Source: a bacterium (GTDB taxonomy: Bacteria > Planctomycetota > Planctomycetia > Planctomycetales > Planctomycetaceae). From it: a stretch of 40,257 nt of DNA. The stretch spans positions 1-40,257 of the forward strand of contig WGMU01000132.1 in the NCBI GenBank assembly GCA_016124895.1, in the 5' to 3' direction. Both the position numbers and the translations under genes were made by a program. Below the pieces are notes generated by a model. It did no database searches. It was not told the DNA's origin and worked only from the letters and a program-made list of their open reading frames with translations. Shown in pieces: positions 15,001 to 20,300 of this stretch. Position 1 is the first letter of the stretch. Each line of letters opens with the position of its first letter.

Positions 15001-17044
15001 GCCGAAGCTCGTTCAGGAAACGTTCTTCACACCGCAGATCTCATCCGACGGTTACGTCAGTCTGACCGGCGAATTTGGACGGGCGGGCGACGTCAACATC
15101 CGGCTGCTGGTGAGCTGGGGTGACGACACGTTCTCTTACCAGCAGGTACTCGGCGCGTTTGACGACACACTGAACGTCAAAGATCCAATGACTGGCGACC
15201 CGCTGATCATCAACGGACAACTGGCAGACACCGTTCAGTTCCTCGGCCCTGACTTCCTGAATCTGCTGACGTCTGCTCAGCGGGACAGTTTCATTCGCTC
15301 GAACGCACTCTCAGACACACCGTTGCGACCGATTCAGCTCCCTGTGTTTGATCCGTTGCTTGACTCCGGCCAGCGAATCTTCGCGTTTGAGCATTTCTAC
15401 GATCTGACGAACAATGCGCCGGATCCGGCCGACCCTGGTGCTCCCATTGCGATCCGTGTCTTCGCACAGGGACCGGCGGGAATTCTCGAAGTCGACTCCA
15501 ATGATCAGATCGTCGCGTTTGACAATTCCGATCTGACGGCGACCGCCGATCCGGCCAACATCTCTCCGACAGCCGACCCCTCCGATTCGTTTCTCGCGAA
15601 CGACCCTCAGTTCCTGATCAGCGACCTGCTGGCCGCCGATCTCGATGCGGCGCCGCTCGATGCGAACAACTATCCGCGGAACGACCAGTTGCTGCAGAGC
15701 AATACTGGTCTGGGGGCTCGAATCGACACGTACCGGCCGTTTGATCCGCCGCTGAGCGGACCATTTGCCGGAGACCAGACGGGCAAAATCATCGACGGGA
15801 TCGAACGGCAGGAGTTCAACACGCGCGACCTGTCACTTGCTGGACGCCGTGCCGAGCCCGCGATCGTCGACGCGCTGCTGGAAGAAGCTACGGTCGCGGC
15901 TCAAGTGGCGTTTGCGATCAATCCCGCGGATCCAGCCAACGACCCCGCCGTCCTGCCCGCCACTCAGCTCGACAGTCTGGACCAGCCAAACACAACAGCC
16001 GGGATTACGTTCGCCCAGGTTCCGACGAGCAACAACGGCGACTTGTCTACGCCTGTCAAATCGCAAAGCTTCGGGGAAGCGGAAGAACTTCATTTTCCGA
16101 GTTCCTCGTCTGGAATCTCGGTGTTCGTCGTGGCCTCGGCTGCTTCCAATGGCGACTCCCGGGCGATCGTTCAGACAATGCGGTCCGAAGATTCAACGAC
16201 GACCGAGCGGGTCGTCTGGCTGAAAGTCCTGCGGCCGACTGGGGAAATCGTCGACGAACTACCGGATGAGCGACCGGACAATCTCGTTTATCAGCGGCTG
16301 CCGAACGGAACGTACCGCGTCATGCGGATTGTCGAAGAAGTTCCGCTCAACGAAGACGTGCTCGACGATCTGCCTCGTCTGGTCTACAGCAAGCTTCCGG
16401 ACGGCAACTACCAGATCTGGCTGCAGGAACCGGGCGAGAAGCGTCAGCGACTGATTCGAGACGTCACGATCCGTGACGGAAAGCCAGCCAGCGAAGAAGA
16501 CGCTTCGCGCGACCGACCGCCGACGGGCTCGAATCAGGCCACCGAGACTCCGGTCGATTCGGATCAGTCAGATCCAGCGGGCAACGGCAATACTCAGCCG
16601 AATCCAGACGCAAAACCTGTTAACGACGACGCTGCACAGGCCGCGTTCGACGGACGTTCCGATCGAACAGTGTTTACTGAACTCGCCGCACTCGACGCGT
16701 CTGCCGTGGAGCACTCAGAATCCAGCATCCTGATCATGGACGCCGATGGTGGCACCGCAGATGACGAGACGTCGTCGCTCCGTCGCGGCTCCGACGCGAT
16801 CTGGGCGGCCTGGAGCGAACGGTACAGTGCTCTAGCCGACGACGACGCGGCGACATTGCCGTCCGATGTCTCGATGGCGTTCGCCGGCAATGACCAGCCT
16901 GCAGCAGCAGGTGCGCTGCTGGCAGCCGGATTTGCCATCGCGCAATTGCGACGCGGTGACTGGAAGAAACAGGCGGAAGCGAGCCTGCTGCAGTGGGATC
17001 GCAAGCAGGAGACTCGGACGAAGCACGAACGGCCACCTCGATAA
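2..17044 (+). CDS. Giant repeat-rich surface/adhesin-like protein (5' end outside window)
   Basis: The frame is open from the first codon of the window, so the true start lies upstream; a GTG at 551 is internal. The visible part is 5680 residues. Composition is dominated by Gly, Thr, Ala, Ser, Asp, Ile and Val; Lys is very rare and I see no Cys, as is common in secreted beta-solenoid proteins. Short strand-like phrases such as GDVTL, GSITVTA and GALTI recur throughout, as in filamentous-haemagglutinin-type adhesins. Repeats are nested (118-aa tandem array, 80-aa array, and a module with a DGGD...ALRAATGIG...NALDT core recurring about ten times). From about 15000 the sequence is non-repetitive, ending in a Pro/Asp-rich stretch, a short hydrophobic segment (AAAGALLAAGFAIAQ) and a basic tail, possibly a membrane anchor. 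No autotransporter barrel or LPxTG motif is visible. Export or surface adhesion is inferred. The kinase gene follows 263 bp downstream on the same strand. Confidence 0.85.
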   Translation, partial: VTTLTAAAGIGNGNALDTTITALDASTTSAGNIDVAETDSINLLAVNTNNGSITVTAGGQLIATSVDSSSTNSDANDIHLTTTSGDISVDTINTGSAGDVTLGSAGAISDLNAAGNNVTADELAITAQNDVGSAADPLNTTVANVEVSSTSGGVFLTESSSLTIGGASSGLTGISASGDVAVTVTTGSLTVDEALASGGAATLTVADSATINAAVQATGALTISAGSDGIGGLLQNSGGTLTTTGAGSDIQLTAGTSGGNISLADNVASANNILITVFAGSTVSQSAGLISGDVLTIDVTGNGAVMQSGGAITADLELTGAADVTLDSAGNDFGTIAAMLSSGQILLTDLNDVTVGTVGATAGIVAGGSDVRINSGGTITVDNAVSTAPGSGGTLSISGSVTINAALNAAGGNITLNGDNAGDNDDLVINSDVTVSGGLDLSVSRDIIVNALLQTTGAGSDITLTADSDNTGGGGIRVTTTGQVNSSDAVMITGSDLFITGDSEPAAFDSVEVQSDAAPQILAGGSILIQSGPGDVNDSRIDINGAVQTTGSGATVTITANGDLNFGANGDVSGVSGTVRLTADANSDASGTGGALFMADGAIINAGSGLIDLDADANVTLGALTTTTEIQVTSGNGAIIDGGDSDTDLTAATAALRAFTGIGDEAAGAELDTQLTTLAAVTDSGDIFVTNSGALTISTVNGLSGVTISDLAPNDNSGNDHIQITASSPLTVSQAILNADGGNITLTSTNNGGADDDFTISADVTATGGNGSIDLNAGTDLIVNNAATISTVGSGAITGDATRQIALSGGATVRSVAGALSLSANASGASGEFTGISIDASTVTTTSGALTLTGTGGDTDTLPAVANHGITLSNGSVVSSTGTGAAVGSVVLNGTAGAGADAAGVLITDASTTVTTIDGEIQISGDGASSNVGVQLTANAAVTSIGTGANSGGITLNGTGGTDTTTPGTGVLIDGDGRIMAIDGDVSVTGTGGAGSGDGVFFDTNVGNNAVAIQITGDGNMQLDGRQPAAGSGVVIDAELVSATGTVTVLSADDLVFNANGLIDSTSGAVILSADTLAGSNGGELLMLDGALVDAGTGNIDIDADGDVTLGGLLTTTAVTITSDSGSILDGGDTHTDIAATSVVMTAAADIGQSAGTGNGPLETAVTSLEATAGTGGSGSLAVANTGDLTIGGIGAMVGATSVGNLTITTIGNLTADETVDSNGGNLTLTATLSAGINAGIESNNGVLTITADAAGAGNSATLTIANTALVDAGSGLVDLDANGDVTLGGVLTTTEVQITSAAGAIVDGGDTLTDIAASTMALRAATGIGSGGNALDTAVTTLAFVNSASGNIAIANSGALTIDDVNGLTASSNSGTGTTTLSATSLITFSHDTTSGGTLTAQALESAASDFDNITVDAGVTVESSSGDVIFEAGDRIVLASGSMVRASAASGGNITLDSGVGDIDGDGQMTLDGTISASTADGVITLDLNNQNGATQAASGTITSNQLALLSGGSSGSFDLGSSSTNDVDILTADANSTITYRDADALTIGTVGTTVGIGTSDDSVTLQTGDAVTIDDDIGIGAGTLTLNVAANGVSQNAGDTITAMNLELLGSGDFVLSDSGNNVATLAADLSPGTVDYADADDVQIGTVNATVGIQTGDGSAGGGVTINATNGRITVSNVISTIPGTGGGISLSGAVTLNDTLTDGAGMITLNGRDAGDDLLINSGITASGSLDLSASRDIIVSATVQTTGAGSNITLTADSDLDGSGGVQVTATGQVSSANDAMLTGSDLFADASGIDAVQIDSDTTNAQVFAAGSITLGPGTAAPANSDTEINGLVQSTGAGTTIAIAANQDVLFGADGDVTRSDAGATGLISVLADQFDGTNTGGVITQADGSIIDGGGSTIALTADGDVMLAVLTTAGEVDVTSTSGAIVDGLTSSENANITASAAALRAATGIGSGPGDADIDTSVATLAASNSTSGDVQIDNTVGGTLTIGIVNGLSGVMNDGGSVVITNAGAVSVSKNVAADQNVTLNATDSASAGDDIAISSGISVTATNGSLTVSAGDSISAAANAALSAGGAVTLTADAGSVDPLGAITLTDTSSVSSTGGGTIALSATGDVALSSVSTSGAVTIGSATGSILDNGDDAADVVAATAVLTAAVMIGQSSGNGNESLETQLANLEAAAAGGGLFLDNQGNLTIGGISGTVGLSTTDDLNVSTVGSLTLSEGVVSNGGNIRLSATTDILVNASVVSDGGDIVLNADSDQPMSAGGGIVVTASVDSTGTTDGNITLGGGTDPASSAAIGTATTVNGVRIDGGTLTSGAGNLSINGASALGNGIAVTSDSLLKTTTGSLTLQGTSSFATGDGIVISEAASSITSVDGAISLTGSASTGENGIDLLAGSITATGSGTILLTGDGNAAGGSAGVEISSTIATNSGSLTVQSVDDDILLQADALLQSTTGTVTLTADTAGGNSGAMTMLDGSAINAGNGLVDLDADGDIRLTSVTTTTEVQATSSTGGIFDNDVAVDDADITAARVALRAAAGIGDDGNALETVSDSTVGSLTLAALTDSGDINLVNTGALIVGTVDNLKGVTISDLSGTIDSGNDNITLVAASPLSVNDNITNSDGGNIALTANDSASAGDDLTVATGVSIAADGGDGSIMLRAGDDVLLNGTAAVSAAGAGAIAITADTSSVDVGGAITMANDATVASVSGTLTLSATDDVTLGGLSTGNATAAAVAITSTSGAILDGGDANVDINANVAGAMTTLTAATGIGNGNALDTTVTALDASTTSAGNIDVDETDSINLLAVDTNNGSITVTAGGQLTATSVDSSSTNSDANDIHLTSTGAGIQAVSINAGTDGDVMLDAQGGAITQDGIADNDDVMADVLTATAAGSIDLDTTIATADLSTSAAGGIMLDEFDAVDLSDVDTANGSIMVTAGGLITATDVASLTDADPNDISLTSTGAGIQVVLIDAGSQGDVTLDARGGIISQDGVADFDDVIADVLTADAAGSIDFDTTIATANLSTSAAGGIMLDEFDAIDLFDVDAADGSIAVTAGGQITATDVASLTDSDANDILLASSGAGIQAIRINAGSLGDVTLDAQGGAISQDGAADNDDVIADLLIADAAGSIDLDTTVATANVTTSMAGDITLNEFDSIDLLNVDTANGAITVMAGGQITATDVASLFDADANDISLTSSGAGIQALLINAGSLGDVVLNAQGGAISQDGTADNDDVIADVLTADAAGSIDLDTTVSTANLSTSAAGSIMLNEFDAIDLLDVDTANGAITVTAGGQITATNVASLTDSDANDISLTSFGAGLQAVLINAGAAGDVTLDARGGAITQDGAADSDDVIADVLTADAAGAIDLDTTIATANLSTSAAGSITLDEFDAVDLFDVDTADGAITVTAGGQITATNVASLTDSDANDISLTSFGGGIQAVAINAGSSGDVMLDAQGGAITNDGTAAVDIVADDLTADAAGSITLDTTIATANFSTTSAGDIALNETDAIDLLNVDTANGSITVTAGGQITATDVASLTDSDANDISLTSAGAGIQAVLINAGSAGDVTLDAQGGAITSDVPGDNDDVIADVLTADAAGSIELDTTITAADLTASQAGAILISEFDGLELLNVDTTDGEITVAANGQIVATAVASGDADSSGGENVSLTTSAGGIVATSVTSTDAAMLTADAGDILVGLITAPNTVQISAVTGAIDDASADTVTDIMADTVDLDAAAGIGQTSALELSAAAITADNSGAANIDIDNQSATAVVVNSLTTVGGDIHFDQTGAGSLSFPGTVTSGTAGVDGGDILLTSVGELTIEAAANISSADGSGGALEVSGARLFSLPSTVGAGDIRIIGGSLDTVVAGSVSTTASVTLSALRDVLIGGVVQATGSTSDITVNADTDNDGIGGVQIQGNGGLVAGNDITVAGSDVFATSGVTDSIDLQAGSVAAKTTAGGDVLLTSRPSAPGDSNIVIGGTATAGGDLTVDANSNITLFSDVSAGGDVLLRDPVVLSGDVTATATNFTVNGTLDDDGNTGTGSNLTVNASGITLFNGPVGSTRPIDSLTTDAAGTTTLNGSITVSGDITLNDAVTLIDDSTLNATNVTFGSTLDDDGNAATGSNFAVNASGTTRFAAPIGDLAALESVTTDAPGTTELSSIVNVTTGTITFNDAVLLTESIQVNAGAGGAIAFNSTIDSKTGEHNGITISGGDVSFDGDIGNGTNGDQTIGGFDVTTAQSITFGVTGGLSTVRADDAINLGSGSPIANRVTFDGAALSVTTTGDDIRIDGPITLAGASTTLSTGSASAGNITFTNNASIDSSVGEMNDLTLTAGTGSVFFNEDIGGSVAIGMLDVTRADGGVTFGQADTEMPDGTGPIDLINAFSGINIGSAIVITGGIVLNPSGTTLMVVSSGGNIRFNGDVDFQATDVAIDSGATTGGDIVFENGLTPQGNGSTDLTLTTGGGDVLVRGNLGTVVNSFNDVLVALAHDVTIDGDVAASSFTQNAGTGTTSFGGAVTTSDTATAGIDITTNSILFGGAVTTTGDGRVVLNNQGGLLQFGDGAAFDLNGSLTQIGTGDVVVNASVSTTNDEIRFASSVDPTADINAAASITLRDDVVLNTNGTATIRLRTEGDIAISRLVTGGLVSLQSDQGGIVDVDFLADLDGIDDVDIVAPRIALRAAAGIGDDGNANFDPALAPDAANMPTATAPMIQTAAIDTQTILVAGRNNGSGDIQLSNSTGSLLTIGTVDGLSGVSNDGDDNSLIWITNGSPIQVGAIGTPGVAASDQEGVFNRSGGSVILTAINGPGSGDNVDLRAPVEASEGRGSILINAGDDIISRSHLITALDPTLSINTGSAATDIADRYGNVDLNAGGSLTVMDDPSTPYEIQTGTLFGAGTTPGDFSSADDVQVDRDVLIDSAGHQIPNRQIRYTAAKNADGTTQLTLANGVFLATNIGQIDAAASSSPDVPQVLAPATGTFLLPNSGVISDPTPKLVQETFFTPQISSDGYVSLTGEFGRAGDVNIRLLVSWGDDTFSYQQVLGAFDDTLNVKDPMTGDPLIINGQLADTVQFLGPDFLNLLTSAQRDSFIRSNALSDTPLRPIQLPVFDPLLDSGQRIFAFEHFYDLTNNAPDPADPGAPIAIRVFAQGPAGILEVDSNDQIVAFDNSDLTATADPANISPTADPSDSFLANDPQFLISDLLAADLDAAPLDANNYPRNDQLLQSNTGLGARIDTYRPFDPPLSGPFAGDQTGKIIDGIERQEFNTRDLSLAGRRAEPAIVDALLEEATVAAQVAFAINPADPANDPAVLPATQLDSLDQPNTTAGITFAQVPTSNNGDLSTPVKSQSFGEAEELHFPSSSSGISVFVVASAASNGDSRAIVQTMRSEDSTTTERVVWLKVLRPTGEIVDELPDERPDNLVYQRLPNGTYRVMRIVEEVPLNEDVLDDLPRLVYSKLPDGNYQIWLQEPGEKRQRLIRDVTIRDGKPASEEDASRDRPPTGSNQATETPVDSDQSDPAGNGNTQPNPDAKPVNDDAAQAAFDGRSDRTVFTELAALDASAVEHSESSILIMDADGGTADDETSSLRRGSDAIWAAWSERYSALADDDAATLPSDVSMAFAGNDQPAAAGALLAAGFAIAQLRRGDWKKQAEASLLQWDRKQETRTKHERPPR
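11..243 (+). repeat. Long direct repeat, copy A (partner at 8321-8553)
   Basis: Positions 11-240 align without gaps to 8321-8550 at a constant offset of 8310 bp. I count 11 mismatches in 230 positions, about 95% identity. Similarity falls off after about 243. It lies in the same reading frame of the same gene. Confidence 0.9.
8321..8553 (+). repeat. Long direct repeat, copy B (partner at 11-243)
   Basis: This is the second copy of the roughly 95% identical block. It runs into the first unit of the 118-residue array (8414), whereas copy A continues into different sequence after about 243. It therefore looks like a duplicated or gene-converted cassette. Confidence 0.9.
8414..11100 (+). repeat. 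Tandem array of 118-residue (354-bp) units in the giant protein
   Basis: Equivalent codons at the start of each unit fall at 8414, 8771, 9125, 9479, 9833, 10187, 10538 and 10889. Spacings are 357, 354, 354, 354, 354, 351 and 351 bp, giving seven full units and a decayed eighth. Each unit has the same order of phrases: LDEFDAxDLxDVDTANG, ITVTAGGQITATDVASLTD, DANDISLTS, GAGIQAVLINAGS, GDVTLDAQGGAI, DDVIADVLTADAAGSI, DTTIATANLSTS. All length changes are whole codons, so the array is under coding constraint. Confidence 0.93.
12060..12550 (+). repeat. 80-residue (240-bp) tandem repeat in the giant protein
   Basis: The phrase LDDDGNxxTGSN begins at 12128 and again at 12368, exactly 240 bp apart. 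It is followed both times by VNASG, then a PIG/PVG-type turn, a TTDAxGTT phrase and an NDAV phrase. About two units are recognisable, with a degenerate edge on each side. Confidence 0.8.
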
Positions 17045-17060
17045 ACGGCCGTTAAAAATC

Positions 17061-17085
17061 GGGACACGGCATCTGCCTGTCATTA
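17061..17085. repeat. REP-like dispersed intergenic element
   Basis: The core GGGACACGGCATCTGCCTG resembles the element at 29853-29879 (GGGACAGGCATCCTGCCTG) and contains a short GGCA...TGCC inverted repeat. It lies in the 263-bp gap between the giant gene and the kinase gene. That gap holds nothing else I can support apart from a 10-bp loopless palindrome at 17043-17052. Confidence 0.4.
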
Positions 17086-17313
17086 GAAATGCGGTTTGCA
17101 CGGGAAATTCAGACAGACGCGATGGCTGCCCCTCGACAGTCATCAGTGACAAATCAATCAGGACGGCAGGTTGCCAACCGGCAACGCGTCGTCAGTTCAG
17201 ACAGCGATCAATTTGATTGAACGCTGACATTCAACGCTGATAATGACGGAGGCTCGAAGGCTGAGCAGTCCGTTCAGCAATCGGTCGTCTTTCCAGAACG
17301 GGAACTGGTGGTC

Positions 17314-20300
17314 ATGGCTACGGAAAACGGAAGCAACCCCGGCACTCCGGAATCGGAACTGATCCGCGCGCTCGGCGATCTGCCCGAGTCGGTCCTTGCA
17401 GAACTGCAGGAACTGCCCCCGGACTTTCTGGAACGACTGGCTGCACAGCCGCCGGAAGTCCTCGATGGCCTGACGCGTCTACCGCTGGCGACCCTCAAAT
17501 CAATGGCTGGCCTGTCCGCGGCCATGCTGACCTGGATCGGCACCGTTTCCGATCGAGTTGCGGCCGGTCTCGATTCCGCCGCGCTGACGCGGCTGGTCAG
17601 TCTTGCACAGGATTCACGTGCGTCGCTGCGCCAGCTCCAACGTCTCAGCCCGGCGATCCTGCGTTCGTTGACAGGACTTCCGTCAGGCGTACTCAACAGC
17701 CTGGTCGCGCTGCCTCCGGAACTGCTGCAACAGCTTCCGTCTGTGTTTTCAGCAACGGCCGAAACACTCGACGAAATTCCCAGTCTGAAGGACCTTTCTG
17801 ACGACGCCTCGCCGGAGCTGATCGCAACACTCGATCAGATGCCGGCCGGCGCAATCGAATCTCTGTCGAGCCTCTCACCGGAATCGCTGGCGACAGTTGC
17901 CGAACTCAAACCGGAAACCCTGCAGGCACTGGGCGAACTCACACCGGAAGCGGCTGAAACTCTCTCTGACATCCCTGAGAACGTCCTCAGCACCGTCTTC
18001 GAACTCCCGCTTGCCGAAGCTGACTCGCTCGACACGCTCGATCCGACACTGTTGGCTGCACTCTCTCAGACGAAGGGCTCGGGACCAGCAACCACCGACA
18101 CGATTTCAGCGTCACCCGAGCCGTCCGTTCCCAGACAGATCATCGTCCAGCTTGGTCGCCAGTCCGGCGGGAGCAGTCGCATTCTTGGTCGACTGCTCAG
18201 CGAAGCCCGCTCTCTCAAGGACATTCAGCAATCCAGTCTGCAGTTCGTCGACGACGACGATCCGTCGACACTCGACACGCTGCCGGAAATCGCCGCCGAT
18301 ACTCTGGCCGCGGGTGATGCGTCCGACGATGCAGGTGACTCCCGCGATGGACGCGCCACGCTGCCCGAGTCTGTTCCGCTGGACGCAGCGGCTGAATCGA
18401 ACGACACGTTTGACGATGACGAAGACAGCTTCGACCAGACCATGCAGTCCGACGAGTGGTCTTCCGAAGGGCTGAGTGTCTTCGATCAGAGTGACTCGGC
18501 TGCGGGAGACGCTGACGACGTATCGGCCGACGATGCTTCCGCTGATGGCGCATTGAGTGACGACGCATCGGCAGACAGCGGCGCGACAATGGAGTCCGCA
18601 GATTTCAGTCACGCCATCGAGCCGGAAGGTCTGAGCAACGAAGAGAGCTACGATCAGACCGTGCAGATTCCCGAGGAGGGCATTTCCGACGAGAGTTTTT
18701 CGCAGACAGTGGCCCTTGATGAAAACTCTCGGGCGGCGGTTCGAGAAGCAACTCAGACGCTGTCCGATGATGACGACAGTTTCGGCGAGACGGTCCAGTC
18801 CGACGACTTTCAGGCGGCGTTTGACAGCCACGAGGAATTCCCGGATGCCGACGACAGCTATTCGGCAACCGTTGAATCCGGAGAAGGCTGGTCGTCGGAA
18901 GGGCTCAGCGCCCTGGAACGCGACGGCAGCGGCGACAGGCCGAATCAGACCATGCAGTCGGACGACTGGCAGAAACCGGCAGTCAACAGCCCGAGCGACT
19001 CTGACGAAGACAGCTACGCAGCGACAATTCAGTCAAGCGACCTGCCAGGGGGCGGCACCGAAGAATTCAGCTCGGCGGACGACGACGCAGACAGCTTCGG
19101 CGCTACCATGCAGACCGGCAGTGTTGACGGTTTCGGCGACGACGCGGACAGCTTCGACATGACCGTCCAGTCGGGCGAGAACGCGACGCATGACGAAAGC
19201 TTCGGTCAGACTCTGGAATCCGCCGAGCTGGACAACGACGTCAAAGCGACAATGGCCGATGCCTGGGGCACCGATTTCTCCAGCAACGCGCGTCCGGGCA
19301 TGACGATCAAGTCGGACTCGCTGGAACAGTCGTCCGGCAAGAATACGTTGATCATCACGCCGAAGCAGCTCAGCACGCGAAACGTCAAGGACTACAACAA
19401 AGGGCGCGCCCTGCCCGAACCGGAAAACCCGGATTACGAGCTGATCAAAAAGCTGGGCGAAGGCGGCATGGGCGTCGTCTATGTTGCCCGTCAGCGTTCG
19501 ATCGACCGCGAAGTCGCGCTGAAAATGCTGAAAGCCAAGACGGCGAAAGATAAGGAACAGCGAGCGAAGTTCCTGACGGAAGCGGTCGTCACTGGCGAAC
19601 TCGATCACCCGAACATTGTGCCGATTTACGACGTGGGAGCGAGCCCCGACGACGCTCTCTTCTACGCCATGAAAAAGGTCGAAGGCACGCCCTGGCTCGA
19701 CGACCTGAAGGAAGCCTTCAAGTCGCTGGAGACGATCGATCCCTCCCTGACCGACGAAGAAGACATCGCAGAAGCTCGTCGACGCAACCGGGCGAACTAT
19801 CTGTCGCGGCATCTCGACATCCTGACGCGCGTCGCCGACGCCGTTGCCTTTGCGCACGACCGCGGCGTCATTCACCGCGACCTGAAGCCCGAAAACGTGA
19901 TGCTCGGCGCGTTTAACGAAGTCCTGGTCATGGACTGGGGCCTCGCCTATTCGACCGACGATTTTCGCAAGTCGGGCAGCATCACCGAGAGCACCAGCAT
20001 GGGTGGCACTCCGGCGTACATGGCGCCGGAAATGGCCACCGGACCGATCAAAAAGATCGGTGCGCACAGCGATATCTACCTGCTGGGTGCCATCCTGTTC
20101 GAAGTTGTTACCGGCAAGCCGCCGCACGCCGGCAAGAACGCCATGAAGTGCCTGATGGCCGCCGCGCGGAATCAGATTCGGGACGTCGACGAGGACAAAG
20201 TCAACGAGATCGACCCGACCGGCGAGCTGCTGGCCATCGCGCGCAAGGCAATGGAGACGAAGTCGGAAGATCGTTTCAAAACGGTCGCTGAAATGCAGGC

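Noticed and set aside
551-17044. GTG 551 as the start of the giant gene
   Set aside because: The same frame is open to the window edge and already contains the repeat modules, so the start is further upstream.
17043-17052. 10-bp palindrome AACGGCCGTT at the giant gene's stop codon
   Set aside because: It has no loop and only a short A-run after it, so it is not a convincing terminator.
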